From IMG/VR virus record IMGVR_UViG_3300018036_001836, positions 1 to 26,988 of that record: a stretch of DNA of 26,988 nt, one strand, 5' to 3'. The notes beneath the pieces are model-generated. The model saw only the letters and a program-made list of their open reading frames with translations, made no database searches and had not been told where the DNA came from. The translations under genes were made by a program, and so were the position numbers. The DNA comes from a virus. Below are positions 7,434 through 16,900 of the stretch, one piece after another. The first letter of the stretch is position 1; each line of letters begins with the position of its first letter.

Positions 7434-8368
7434 TGGCAAATGAAATTACAAATAATGGGTTAGTCGGAGATCTTCGATTGGCTCAAATGATTAGCGCAGA
7501 GATCCGCTTGCTTCTTAAGGACTCTGTAAACCTTCGTAATACTCCTTTCGTGGACTTCGTAGGCTCTATTAACGGTATGGGCTCCGATACTATCCGAGTT
7601 CGTAAGGCTTTCCTCGATGGTGAAGATGGATTCTCCGAGTTCACCGGTGCAACCGAAGATGGTGCAGTAGGTAATAAGGCTCTCGTAGATGGACACGTAG
7701 ATGTAGTATGCAAGAGAAATTCTTTAGCGTACGCTATCAGCGATCTCGCTTCGATGACTGGAATGGGCAGCGATATCGATCCTTTCCGCATCGCAGAGCA
7801 TATCTCTAAATCTTATGATGCTTTGTTCGCTAAATTGACTGCAGCGGTATTTGGTGGTTTTACTGCTCAAGTCGGTAGTGCTTCAGCATTAACTGTAGAT
7901 GTATGGGTAGATGCTATCCAAGCCTTGGAAGCAGCCGCTTCTAATAAAGGTGCTCCGGGCCCTTACGTGTGTGTATTGCATCCTGCACAGTTCGCAGAAT
8001 TGCAAGACTCAATCCGTAACGAGGCTAATACTGCGGTATCTTATTCTCCTGCTTCTTTCGAGGCTATCTCTGCTAAGGGCTCTCACTATAAAGGCTCTTA
8101 TATGGGTGTAGAGATCTATACTAGTTCTTACGTAACTGATAATGGATCAAACTACGCTGCTGCTATGTTTGCTGCCGGTGCTATCGGTTATGCTACTGGT
8201 ATGCCTGCTTCTCTTCCGGGTGCTGTTGAGGCTATGGAGATGGGAGAAGTTATGGTAGAGATGGATCGCGATGCTACCAAGGCTCTTACTAAGGTTGTAG
8301 GACATGCTTATCTGGGTATCGCTATCATCGATGACGATCGCGGGGTAGAGATCGCTACTTTGGTATAA
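7433..8368 (+). CDS. major capsid protein (HK97-like fold likely)
   Basis: 311 residues, in the expected place after portal and scaffold. The N-terminal arm is helical (LVGDLRLAQMISAEIRLLL). An extended strand region follows (SDTIRVRKAFLDGEDGFSEF), then helices of the peripheral domain (DPFRIAEHISKSYDALFAKL), and late segments with a VCVLHPAQFAEL helix, the strand MGVEIYTSS and the C-terminal GHAYLGIAIIDDDRGVEIATL. This order fits HK97-fold capsid proteins that use a separate scaffold and have no delta domain. No head maturation protease is seen nearby. The gene is boxed between two terminators with its own promoter. Arginine codons are mostly CGC/CGT (7 of 10), unlike the CGA/AGA of neighbouring genes, a sign of selection for high expression. 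Confidence 0.85.
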   Translation: MANEITNNGLVGDLRLAQMISAEIRLLLKDSVNLRNTPFVDFVGSINGMGSDTIRVRKAFLDGEDGFSEFTGATEDGAVGNKALVDGHVDVVCKRNSLAYAISDLASMTGMGSDIDPFRIAEHISKSYDALFAKLTAAVFGGFTAQVGSASALTVDVWVDAIQALEAAASNKGAPGPYVCVLHPAQFAELQDSIRNEANTAVSYSPASFEAISAKGSHYKGSYMGVEIYTSSYVTDNGSNYAAAMFAAGAIGYATGMPASLPGAVEAMEMGEVMVEMDRDATKALTKVVGHAYLGIAIIDDDRGVEIATLV

Positions 8369-8383
8369 TATATTCTCCTGTTT

Positions 8384-8413
8384 GGATGGGGAGGGCTTCC
8401 TTCCCATCCTTTT
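8384..8413 (+). terminator. rho-independent terminator after the major capsid gene
   Basis: GGATGGGGAGG (8384-8394), loop GCTT, CCTTCCCATCC (8399-8409), then TTTT. The stem has eleven pairs with one G-T. With the terminator before the gene it makes the capsid gene a single-gene transcript, although read-through into the tail genes is likely because the T tract is short. Confidence 0.85.
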
Positions 8414-8438
8414 AATCTTAAATTGAGGTACAAAAATT

Positions 8439-9098
8439 ATGAGTTTTACTCCGCAGCCTTGGGCTCCCATACAAACTACACAAGAGCAACTACTTCCAGA
8501 GAGAGCGAACCATCCTTTCTTCTACAAGTGGCATCCGAGTAATTGGACCTTCCATTACTTCGATAAGGAAGTTACCAAGGGCAAGAGCACAAAGATCGAG
8601 CGCGTAGGATACTTCCTTCCTACTATCCGCTTGGAGCGTATTATTCCCGGTGTCAATGGAGTACACCAGATTAACGGAGAGCAAGGCAATCCGGGCTCTC
8701 GTATCGGTAAGTTACAGCAAGAAGGATGGGTATACCTCGATCCTGCTAAGTATCAATATGTACACCAGTACCGAGTACGTAATGGGAGATACCATTGTCC
8801 TAAGTGGCAATCGGTTCGAGTAGTGGGGAATCGAGTTATTAAAAGCTTCGATCGCGATGCCTTCCTTAAGTGGAGTGCATCTCTAATCGTAGATGGTACT
8901 CTGCAGCCTATCGAGCCTCATTTTTGGGAACTCGAAAGCCTTAAGAGTAACAAGGTAATCGGAAGATTACAGAATACCCAGCATATTCCAGAAGTGAAGC
9001 AGCAACTCGAAGAGAAGTACAAGATACGAGAGGATATGCTATCCTTTATCGAATCCTTCAATCAGAAGGGAATCGAAATATACAAAGAGATTATCTAA
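8439..9098 (+). CDS. unknown virion-region protein, 219 residues
   Basis: Not recognised. It is basic and aromatic-rich in its first half (HPFFYKWHPSNWTFHYFDKEV, GWVYLDPAKYQYVHQYRVRNGRYHCPKW) and ends in a charged helical segment (EVKQQLEEKYKIREDMLSFIESF). The ribosome site is GAGGTAC. It follows the capsid terminator and overlaps the next gene by TAATG, which puts it in the head-tail connection block. A head completion or capsid accessory role is plausible from position only. Confidence 0.65.
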   Translation: MSFTPQPWAPIQTTQEQLLPERANHPFFYKWHPSNWTFHYFDKEVTKGKSTKIERVGYFLPTIRLERIIPGVNGVHQINGEQGNPGSRIGKLQQEGWVYLDPAKYQYVHQYRVRNGRYHCPKWQSVRVVGNRVIKSFDRDAFLKWSASLIVDGTLQPIEPHFWELESLKSNKVIGRLQNTQHIPEVKQQLEEKYKIREDMLSFIESFNQKGIEIYKEII

Positions 9099-9865
9099 TG
9101 GCAACGAATACCCCATATGCTCCGCAGATAAAGATTCCGGAACTCCTCGAGCGAGGGAAGAGTAATACCTCTACCCTCCCAATCTATCGAGATGGGGTAC
9201 TCGTAGTACCTACAGAGGTTCGATACACTCTGTATAAACCTAATCAAGAGAAGTTAATCGATAATGCCTCCGCTAGCTTTCCCGGTAATATCCCTACTTA
9301 TGTGCATACTGCAGCGATCTTGGATTCTAGCCTTACTCTCGGAGAAGGGTACTTGCAGGAGTGGAAGATTACAATTGTAGGAGAGGTCTTTACTTTCCGC
9401 AGAATGGCAGCGCTCGTACTCCGTAGGCTCTATCCTGTAGTATCGGATGGAGATCTTACTGCTACTTACTCTCAACTCGCAGATCTAAGACCATCTAATC
9501 TTACTTCGTACCAAACCTATATAGACGAGGCTTGGTATACGATGATCCAACGGATGAGAACCGAAGGAGGAGGGCTAGAGTATCTTGTGATGAGTGCAGA
9601 GGCTTTCCGGGGAGCCCATCAGAATCTCGCGCTCTATTATATCTTCCGAGATTTCCATTCGAGTCTTGGACAAAGTAACGGAAGATACCTCGATCTTGCT
9701 AACGAGCATTACGGGCAATACAAAGATGAATGGAAGCGGATTAACTTCGTATATGACCATAACCACGATGGACAGAGCGCGAACCCAGAGGATCGCATCG
9801 CTAAGCAGCCTGTAATCTATCTGAATGGGCAAGGTCGCTTCTCTCGTAGGATGAGGAGGAGATAA
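9098..9865 (+). CDS. head-tail connector / adaptor candidate
   Basis: 255 residues. Residues 1-105 look beta-rich, like a small immunoglobulin-type domain (LPIYRDGVLVVPTEVRYTLYKP, LQEWKITIVGEVFTFRRMAALV). From about 110 the protein is helical (DLTATYSQLADLRPSNLTSYQTYIDEAWYTMIQRM, FRGAHQNLALYYIFRDF), a pattern seen in adaptor proteins that dock under the portal. The end is very basic (RFSRRMRRR), which could contact DNA leaving the portal. Position between capsid and tail terminator genes supports this. It overlaps both neighbours by TAATG or a similar stop-start junction. Confidence 0.55.
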   Translation: MATNTPYAPQIKIPELLERGKSNTSTLPIYRDGVLVVPTEVRYTLYKPNQEKLIDNASASFPGNIPTYVHTAAILDSSLTLGEGYLQEWKITIVGEVFTFRRMAALVLRRLYPVVSDGDLTATYSQLADLRPSNLTSYQTYIDEAWYTMIQRMRTEGGGLEYLVMSAEAFRGAHQNLALYYIFRDFHSSLGQSNGRYLDLANEHYGQYKDEWKRINFVYDHNHDGQSANPEDRIAKQPVIYLNGQGRFSRRMRRR

Positions 9866-10293
9866 TGGCCCAATCTCTCTCGAGCATCCGCAGAGCAATA
9901 GCATCGAAGATCGAAGAGATCTCCGGTTTCAAGGAATCGAAGCATACTCCAGATTATTTCGGTAGAACAGAGAACACAGTAGCCCATCGAGCCTTCTCTA
10001 TCTCGGTATCCTCTTCTACTGCAATGGAAGAGAGGCAACGCAGAGCGGTAGGGGTGTATATCTCTACTCCAATGCAAGTTCTTTTCTCGTATCGCTTAAG
10101 ACCGTTGGATATCTATCCTACGGATTACGATGCGAGCCTCGATGCAGAGGAGAGCGTTATTAACAAGGTGCTCGAGGCTTATGCTACGGATAATCAGTTT
10201 ACTATCCGATACACTGGAAGCGAGCGCAACGTTACAGACTCTCAAGAATATATACTTATCTCTCTCTCGTTCAATATCTTGCACACTATCTAA
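9865..10293 (+). CDS. tail terminator / tail completion protein candidate
   Basis: 142 residues. It begins with an amphipathic helix (SLSSIRRAIASKIEEI) and continues as a mixed alpha/beta domain with strands (AFSISVSSSTAM, VGVYISTPMQVLFSYRLRP), a helix (AEESVINKVLEAY) and two late strands (FTIRYTG, EYILISLSFNIL). This order and size resemble tail terminator proteins (lambda gpU type), which cap the tail tube and join it to the head. The gene lies directly before the tail tube gene, the usual place. It is assigned by pattern and context, without a recognised motif. Confidence 0.6.
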   Translation: MAQSLSSIRRAIASKIEEISGFKESKHTPDYFGRTENTVAHRAFSISVSSSTAMEERQRRAVGVYISTPMQVLFSYRLRPLDIYPTDYDASLDAEESVINKVLEAYATDNQFTIRYTGSERNVTDSQEYILISLSFNILHTI

Positions 10294-10307
10294 CGCAATC
10301 GTATAGA
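10279..10307 (+). promoter_or_regulatory. candidate promoter for the tail tube gene
   Basis: TTGCAC (10279-10284), 17 bases, TATAGA (10302-10307), overlapping the end of the preceding gene and lying 27 bases upstream of the tail tube start. The tail tube protein is needed in large amounts, so an extra promoter here would make sense. The match is fair only. Confidence 0.4.
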
Positions 10308-10333
10308 ATAGTAATCAATCCCCGGAGGCCAGC

Positions 10334-10831
10334 ATGGCATATTCAACAATCCCAAAAACAAAGCGCGATGGAGTTATTACTCTTCTCGATGGTACTGGAA
10401 CCCCAGTAGAGCTCGAAGTAGCCTACGAGGATGGAAACTTTACCTTTTCAGATCCCCAGCAATTCTCGGAACTTGTAGTAATGGATCGCGGTAACTTTGC
10501 TGCAGTTCGCAAGCAAGATGAGCAAGCAAAAACGGGCTCTTTCTCTTTCCACTTCAGACAGTTTACAGACGCTGCAGAAGCGGGCTCGGTTCGAGACTTC
10601 ATTAACCAAGTAGGTAATTACTCTGGTAATGTTTCTACAGGTCTTACAGGTACTCCATATATCGAGCACTACACTATCGATATCAAGTACTTAGCAGATA
10701 GCCCGGATGCCTTAGAAGCAGACCATACGGTTACATTGAGTAAGTGTATATGCTCTTTGGACTTCTCAGAAGGAGATCCCTCGAGTTTCACTCTTAACTT
10801 TACTTGCTACGGTGGTCTTACTGTAGCGTAA
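10334..10831 (+). CDS. major tail (tube) protein
   Basis: 165 residues, mainly beta. The sequence has strands typical of siphovirus tube proteins (DGVITLLDGTGTPVELEVAYEDGNFTF, TGSFSFHFRQF, IEHYTIDIKYLAD, HTVTLSKCICSLDFSEGDPSSFTLNFTCYGG), with the last part matching the usual alternating strands of this fold. It lies between the tail terminator and the frameshifting assembly chaperone, the standard order. Ribosome site GGAGG sits eight bases upstream, and a promoter-like element lies at 10279-10307. Confidence 0.75.
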   Translation: MAYSTIPKTKRDGVITLLDGTGTPVELEVAYEDGNFTFSDPQQFSELVVMDRGNFAAVRKQDEQAKTGSFSFHFRQFTDAAEAGSVRDFINQVGNYSGNVSTGLTGTPYIEHYTIDIKYLADSPDALEADHTVTLSKCICSLDFSEGDPSSFTLNFTCYGGLTVA

Positions 10832-10849
10832 TAGCAAATAGGAGGTACT

Positions 10850-11215
10850 ATGCTATTAAATCTTGGAAAACTTGGAAAGCATGAGGGGAAGATTCCTTCC
10901 TCTATTGCTACTTGCTTAGATTTCGTATCGATCTGGGGCTCCGAACCCAATCGAGCACAATTGGGAAGGCTTTGCGCAGCGGCTATCGCGGTATCGGTAG
11001 ACCATGCAAGAATCCTTCCTGCTTATCCTGTATCGAGTGGAGATCCGATTGCTTTCGGGTATAAGATTCTCGATCGGTTGCTCGATAATGGGGTTACTCC
11101 TGCTCAAGTCTACGAGATGGGCTCTGCTCAACTTATCGAGATGATGCGAGTAATCCCTTCCGAAGATAAGGTGGAAGATCGAGCAAATTTTACGCAAGCG
11201 GGAGAGGAGGGCTAG
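10850..11215 (+). CDS. tail assembly chaperone, unshifted product (lambda gpG type)
   Basis: 121 residues, mostly helical, with a strong ribosome site (AGGAGGTACT). Tail assembly chaperones coat the tape measure protein and bring tube subunits to it. The gene is placed between tail tube and tape measure, as in nearly all long-tailed phages, and has an overlapping open frame at its 3' end reached by a -1 slip (separate entry). Conserved-looking helices include SIATCLDFVSIWGSEPNRAQLGRLCAAAIAVSV and GYKILDRLLDNGVTPAQVYEMGSAQ is a likely second helical hairpin. The short form ends TQAGEEG after the slip site. Confidence 0.75.
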   Translation: MLLNLGKLGKHEGKIPSSIATCLDFVSIWGSEPNRAQLGRLCAAAIAVSVDHARILPAYPVSSGDPIAFGYKILDRLLDNGVTPAQVYEMGSAQLIEMMRVIPSEDKVEDRANFTQAGEEG

Positions 11216-11403
11216 ATCTCCTTGCTATGAGGATCGCTCTCCGATGGGGGAAGGATCCTCTATGGTATTATACTCTCCCAGAAGATCTCCAAGTATCTCT
11301 CCTTGCCGAGTATAGGCTCTCGAATGAAGATTCGAAAGCGATACAGGCTAGGCAAGAGCGCATAAAAAGGGCTAGAATGGAGGAGATGTTGAGGAGAAGA
11401 TGA
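10850..11403 (+). CDS. tail assembly chaperone, -1 frameshift fusion product (lambda gpGT type)
   Basis: Frame 0 reads GCA AAT TTT ACG at 11183-11194. A slip of one base back on A AAT TTT (11185-11191) continues as Tyr-Ala-Ser-Gly and runs open to a TGA at 11401-11403, adding 70 residues to the first 114 for a 184-residue fusion. The added part includes LLAMRIALRWGKDPLWYY and LPEDLQVSLLAEYRL, then a basic helix, a close match in style to the T domains of other phages. The -1 frame is closed by a TAA at 11167-11169, so the usable window is short and contains this one good heptamer. The fusion's stop overlaps the next gene's ATG (ATGA). Programmed -1 frameshifting here is well known in long-tailed phages. 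Confidence 0.75.
11185..11191 (+). promoter_or_regulatory. slippery heptamer AAATTTT for -1 frameshifting
   Basis: The heptamer reads A AAT TTT in frame 0, matching the X XXY YYZ rule. After a -1 slip the tRNAs still pair well (AAT to AAA, TTT to TTT). It lies 22 bases before the frame-0 stop codon. No clear pseudoknot was identified downstream by eye. Confidence 0.7.
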
Positions 11404-11873
11404 GTACAAAAATTACTACAGGTAGAGCCGGAGTAACGATCGATACAGATCTCCAAGAATTCTATACAGGCTTCTTGGATAAGGTCGCTCCCAATGCTCG
11501 AAAGATTCTCGAAGATACGATGCAAACCATCGAGAAAGATGCTCGCAGAGATTGGCCCGTACGGAAGCCCCAGATCCGAAGAGATAGCGAGGGCAATGTA
11601 GTATTTTTTAAGAAAACCTCTAAGGGCTCTTGGAAACTATTCGAGCGGGGCTTTCGGATTCTAGGTGATGGAAGCTTCGAGGCTTATCTCAGTAATCGCG
11701 CTCCCTACTCATGGGCTATAAAGTTCGGAGTAGATTCCGAGAATAACCGGGGCCAAGATATTATCCAACCTCAAGGAAAGCGGGTTGCTAATGAACTCAT
11801 GGTAAAACCACAGAAGAAAGCCTCGAATAAAGTAGTAAAGGCTCTCGCTGATGACTTGATGCGGAGATTATAA
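11400..11873 (+). CDS. minor tail / tail completion-like protein, 157 residues
   Basis: The N-terminal helix (DTDLQEFYTGFLDKVAPNARKILEDTMQTIEKDARRDWPV) followed by a beta segment (NVVFFKKT, GSWKLFERGFRI, SFEAYLSNRAPYSWAIKFG) resembles HK97 gp10-like head-tail joining or tail completion proteins, where a long helix leads into a site of the form AxxxxPVxxG...I..NxxPYAxxxE.G. The match is partial. Position between the assembly chaperone and tape measure is less usual for that family. The start overlaps the frameshift product's stop, and the gene's own stop overlaps the tape measure start. Confidence 0.5.
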   Translation: MSTKITTGRAGVTIDTDLQEFYTGFLDKVAPNARKILEDTMQTIEKDARRDWPVRKPQIRRDSEGNVVFFKKTSKGSWKLFERGFRILGDGSFEAYLSNRAPYSWAIKFGVDSENNRGQDIIQPQGKRVANELMVKPQKKASNKVVKALADDLMRRL

Positions 11874-13900
11874 TGGCAGAAGAAAAAAGATCGATATCGA
11901 TCTCGTATAAGGCAGATCTTAAGGATCTAATCTCGAAACTTAAGCAGATGCCTAACGTAACGGAAGCGGAAGCTAAGAAGATGGTATCCGCTCTGGATAG
12001 GCAACTTAAGCAAGCCGAGAAGGCAGCCAAGAAGAGCGCAGAAGCATCCAAGAAAGCAGCGAAGCAGGCTAGCCAAGCAGCGAGAAGGGGAGCGCAAGAT
12101 TTCGATGCGATGGGAGATGCTGCGAGAAGAGCAGAAGAGAGGCTCGAGCGAGTAGCAGAATCCTCTGGAGATATCGATAGAGGTTTCTCTTCCGTAGGGC
12201 TTGCTCTCCGGGGTGTTAATCCTCAACTCGCAGAGGCTGCAGATGGGCTCGCGGATACTTTCGCAGTAGTGGAAGGTCTTACTATGTCCTTCTCTGCTCT
12301 CAATCCCTTAGTAATCGCGGGGGCTGCAGCGGTAGGGGCTCTTACTCTTGGGTATATGTCACACTTAGCAGAGCTCGAGAGAGTACGAGAAGAGACTCTC
12401 GCTCTCCGAGATGCGCAGAGGGCTCTCTCCGATTCTCAATTGGAGCAAGAGAATAACCTAATCGATGCTGCATCGAAACTTCGAGATCAAAGATTGGAGT
12501 ATCAACTTCTTACGGGCCAGATCACAGAGTACGAGTTTAATCTCCAGAAAGCAGGAGAGGCTGCTAACGAATCTTTCCGGGGTAATATCGAATCGATCTC
12601 CAGTACCATCTCCGAGAATGAATTGCTATTGGCTACTATTCGATCTCTCAAGGATTCTTATATTGATTCGAGTAACGCTGCTGTAGTGCTCTCGGATGGA
12701 GAGAAGGAGAGATTACGGACTCTTCAACTCCAAACCAACGCAGTCAAGAACAATGTAGATCTAACAAAGAATGGACTCCGAGAAGCAGCCGAGCTCGGGA
12801 AACTTGAGAAAGCCCTACTCTCGCAGATAGCAAACCAGAACCAACAAAGAGAAGCGATCGAGGCAATGCAAGCGGAAGCAGTAGATCGCGCTCAAGAGAT
12901 GGTAATGCTCGAGAAAGAGCTCGCAGATGCTACAGAAGATGCCGCTACTCAATCCGAGCGCAGACAAGTAGCAACAGAGAAAACAGTATCCGCAGAAGAG
13001 GAACTCGCTCGGGCTATCGAGGAGGCGCTCGCTCTTTCTGATGATGTTATTAAGGGCAAGAAGTTACAGGAGCAGATGGATAGAGCGGTCGCAGAGGCTT
13101 TCCTCGATGATGAGGGTAAGAAGCGATTAGCACAGCAAGCAAGGCTCGAGGAGGAGATCGCTGCTCTGGAGATGCTCGGTATCGCTACTGGGAGAGAAGC
13201 AGAGGCCTCGATGGCAATCGAGGCTCTAAGGCATGAGAAGAAGATAGAGAACCTACAAGAAGAAGAAGATAAGGTAATAGGCATCTCTAAGCAGCAATTT
13301 GAGAACGCTCAAGCAATGTTAGGTTCTTTCGGAGATCTTACCAATAGCCTCCAAGAGTTAAACGAGCTCAAGATGGCATCTAATGAGATCGATGTAGAAG
13401 CATCTCAGAAGAAAGCAGAGAGCCTAGAGAAACTATCCAAGGAAGAGCGCAAGCAGATGGAGAGAAGAGCCCATATGTCAATTGCTCTTTTTAATATGTC
13501 GAAGGCAGCGAGCATCGCAGAGGTAGCGATGAATACTGCGGAAGCAATTACCAAGGCTCTAACCTATGGCCCTGTACTGGGTCCTATTATGGCAGGTATC
13601 GCAACCGCAGCCGGAGCCGCGCAAGCGGGAGTAGTCGCAGCGCAACCCGCTCCGCAGATGCAATTCCATATGGGGGGTATGGCCGCGGATGAGATGCAAG
13701 CAAGAGTATTGCGGGGAGAGGCTATACTGGATAGGGCTACTGTAAGAAGGATTGGAGGAGATCAAGGGGTACGGAATCTCCAACAGGGGGGAGAGGCTCG
13801 CTCGAATACCGTAGTAATCCAACCGTACAAGCACTTTGGAAGGTTCGCTAAGGATCTTGGAATCTCTCAACCTAGAAGAATAGGCATTAAAGGATATTGA
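11873..13900 (+). CDS. tape measure protein
   Basis: 675 residues, which would set a tail of roughly 100 nm by the usual ratio of about 0.15 nm per residue. The protein is nearly all helical: an Ala/Lys-rich coiled coil (residues 40-75), a hydrophobic segment (about 142-162, ALNPLVIAGAAAVGALTLGYM in pieces), long Glu/Ala-rich coiled coils (165-520), and a second hydrophobic Gly/Ala region near 565-600 (GPVLGPIMAGIATAAGAAQAG). The C-terminus has the common end pattern FHMGGMAADEMQARVLRGEAIL followed by RIGG, seen in many tape measures. It follows the assembly chaperone and precedes the tail tip genes. Confidence 0.9.
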   Translation: MAEEKRSISISYKADLKDLISKLKQMPNVTEAEAKKMVSALDRQLKQAEKAAKKSAEASKKAAKQASQAARRGAQDFDAMGDAARRAEERLERVAESSGDIDRGFSSVGLALRGVNPQLAEAADGLADTFAVVEGLTMSFSALNPLVIAGAAAVGALTLGYMSHLAELERVREETLALRDAQRALSDSQLEQENNLIDAASKLRDQRLEYQLLTGQITEYEFNLQKAGEAANESFRGNIESISSTISENELLLATIRSLKDSYIDSSNAAVVLSDGEKERLRTLQLQTNAVKNNVDLTKNGLREAAELGKLEKALLSQIANQNQQREAIEAMQAEAVDRAQEMVMLEKELADATEDAATQSERRQVATEKTVSAEEELARAIEEALALSDDVIKGKKLQEQMDRAVAEAFLDDEGKKRLAQQARLEEEIAALEMLGIATGREAEASMAIEALRHEKKIENLQEEEDKVIGISKQQFENAQAMLGSFGDLTNSLQELNELKMASNEIDVEASQKKAESLEKLSKEERKQMERRAHMSIALFNMSKAASIAEVAMNTAEAITKALTYGPVLGPIMAGIATAAGAAQAGVVAAQPAPQMQFHMGGMAADEMQARVLRGEAILDRATVRRIGGDQGVRNLQQGGEARSNTVVIQPYKHFGRFAKDLGISQPRRIGIKGY

Positions 13901-13901
13901 T

Positions 13902-16900
13902 ATGGCAAATATTACTCCCGATTACTTGAGGGGCTTTCTTATCCCTTCCATCTCCATCTCGAAGGATAATCTCTGGGATGCTCAATCATCATATACCCAA
14001 GGCAATGCGAGAGCAGGGATTCCAGAAGCGCAGAGCGCAGGAGTTAATCTTACTCTCTCTTCGATTGGCTCTCAAGGTGAAGAGATCAAAGTAGAAACCA
14101 TCCAGGGGGGATTACCCGGAGAGGCTCTTTTTAAGTGGAGCGGAGAGGATTCCGTAGAACTTGGAAGAGATGCAGCCCATATCCTAACAGAAGCAGGATT
14201 CTGGAAGTACTCTGCGAGCCCATCCTCTGCTCGGTATCTCCATTCCGATTGCGTATCGAGCCTCGATGGTACTATGTGGGTAGTATCGGAGCGAGATAAC
14301 CTTACGAATATCAATACCATAGAGGTAAGTAGACAAGAGAAGAGCGGAGCTATTACGAGCCTTAATACTTTCATATCTCTTCCGGGTACTTTCTCGAGCG
14401 ATGGGCTTCCATGTATTACTCGATTACAGGATGGGAGCCTCTTGGTAGCCTATTTCCAGTATACCGTACAGGATGAGATCAATATTAAGGTGCATCGAAG
14501 CATCGATAATGGGGATACTTGGCAGGAGATCGCTCCAAGAGGGCTCGCAGAGAGCATCGATAGCACTACCTACGAGCCTAAGAAAATGAAGATGGTATCA
14601 ATCGATAATACTGTATCTCTGTTTATTGAACTTGAGACCTCGAACCGCAATCGATTAGCGCAGTACGTATCGAGAGATGGGGGTACTACTTTCTTACTTG
14701 TAAATCGAATCTCTAGCAGTACAGAGAGTTATTTTCACGAGCCTAGCCCGGTATCGCTTCCAGATGGTACAATAGGATTAGCCTATATCTCGGATAGCAC
14801 AGAGTTAAACTTTACTAAGATTCCCAATCCCGGTATACGTTTATCGAGTAGCGAATGGACTGCAGCGAACGAGAGAACCATCTCTCTCGGTACTACTTTC
14901 TCGAGTATTACTTCTAACGTAATGAGCGGGGGAGAGGTCGCAGCGTGGTTCCAAGATGGTATAATCTGGGTAGTCGCTCAAGAGTACGGAAGGGGAAGGC
15001 TAATTGCTTTCTATTCTGATAATATGGGAACCTCTTGGAGATATGCCTCCGGTGGTACTTCTACGGTATCGAATGGATATATCCTAGACTACGAGAGCAA
15101 TGCTAACCGAGTAACCGGGCTCTCTGCGTGTACTCATGAGGGGAGAACAAAGATTCTAGCCCACAATACAAATAGCATATGGTATCTCGCTCTCGGAGGA
15201 TACTCCTCCTTCTCTTTCCCTCCCAGAGTGGATAGCCCTTCGAGATATGAGTATCTTGTATGGGAGAGCACCTATATTCCTGTAATGCTTCCCGCGGTCT
15301 CCAGTCAGTATACAACCATTGGAGCAGGTACCCAAGCCCTCGATGGGGAAGGGCTTAAGATCGAGACCTCTGGGAATGCTCGATACTATCGCTATGCTCA
15401 TAGTGGAGGCTATTTCGATGAGGGCCAAGTAGTTCGCATAAGGCTCCAAGTAGATCAAAATACGAGCGGAGTAACCGCAGATTATATCTATCTTGAGATT
15501 GAGCAAGACGATACCGTAAATTCTCTATCTCTTAAACTTCGATTCTCTCCGAGTACTATACAGGTACGAGATAAGAATGGAACGCTTGCTACCATCTCTC
15601 ACGATATGACAGAAAGCACAGAGATAGTAATCGCGATTACGGATACAGATGCAAAGATATGGTATCGAACCGCAGATGGAGCGCAGGCTAAGAAGTGGAA
15701 TCTCGAATCCATTACAGGTATTGCGAAGGGTGGGACCGGAGCGGGGAATAATATCGAATGGGGGCATAAAAGCTTCTCGGGAGTCCTAACTTATCGCTCG
15801 CATTGGCAAGAAGTAAGTATCTCCTCTGGAGAGCAAGCGGGCCAATTTAGATTCGATCTCCGGGGTGCTACATATCCTCCGCTTGGAGAGTATCAATATA
15901 TCGATGGTGGGCTCGCGATTACCTCTAAGGATGCACCTGCTCGAGGAGAGGATGAGTATAAGATTAGCCCTCGATTCGATTATGGCATTGAGAATATCTT
16001 CCATGGCATCTCTCTTTCTCCTCGCGTGGTCTGGAGATCGAAAGCGGATACCGCTCTGCAGAGAATCCCTCTCTTTATCGATCCCGTAGTAGCCTCTACA
16101 GATAAGAGCATGGGACTATCGGATATGCTCGGAGTCCATCTTTCCAATATAAATTTTAGAGAGTTTATACTCGAATCTTGGAGCGGATCTTCATGGGTTA
16201 CTCTCGCTTCTGTAGATACGAGCGAGGGCTTCCAAGGCAAGTATCTTAAGAAGGGTAATACCCTTATCTCAAACGATAGTACAAAGCAGTTTTTACTCCA
16301 ATATGGGGAGGCCATCGGATGGAGAGCCGAACTTTCTAACGGAGATGATACTACTGTAATTGTTAAAATCAGAATGAATAGCGAGGGAATCTGGAGCACA
16401 GATAGCACAGTAAAGCAGGCTATCCTCCAATACGATACAGACCTTACAGATCCGAGCACTATCCCCGCGAGCGGTAATATAAAACTTATCCCGGATAGCA
16501 TTACCTTCCTTAAAAATAGGCTCGATGGAGTAAACCTTGGGCAGTATGCTCTCTCGATAAATATCCCAATCCAAGCAACTCTCGAAGGGTACTTCCAGAT
16601 TGGATCGTTACTAATGGGATCGGTAGCTTTCCCCGCTCCGCAGTACCAACGCGGTAGAACGATTACCTATACACCCAATATCCAATCCCAATCGAGCCTC
16701 GATGGTATGTTCTTTTCTCGAAAGATGAGCGCAGGCCGTAGAACTGCTTCTATCGCTTGGACAGAGCCTATCGATACTACTCGATTATATGATCTCAATC
16801 CGGATTATTGGCAAGTATCCAGTACTGCAGGAGCGCAACCGGTAGCGAACTATGGAGATCCTTATCTAATGAATGGAATCTTTCGATACTTGAGCAATCG

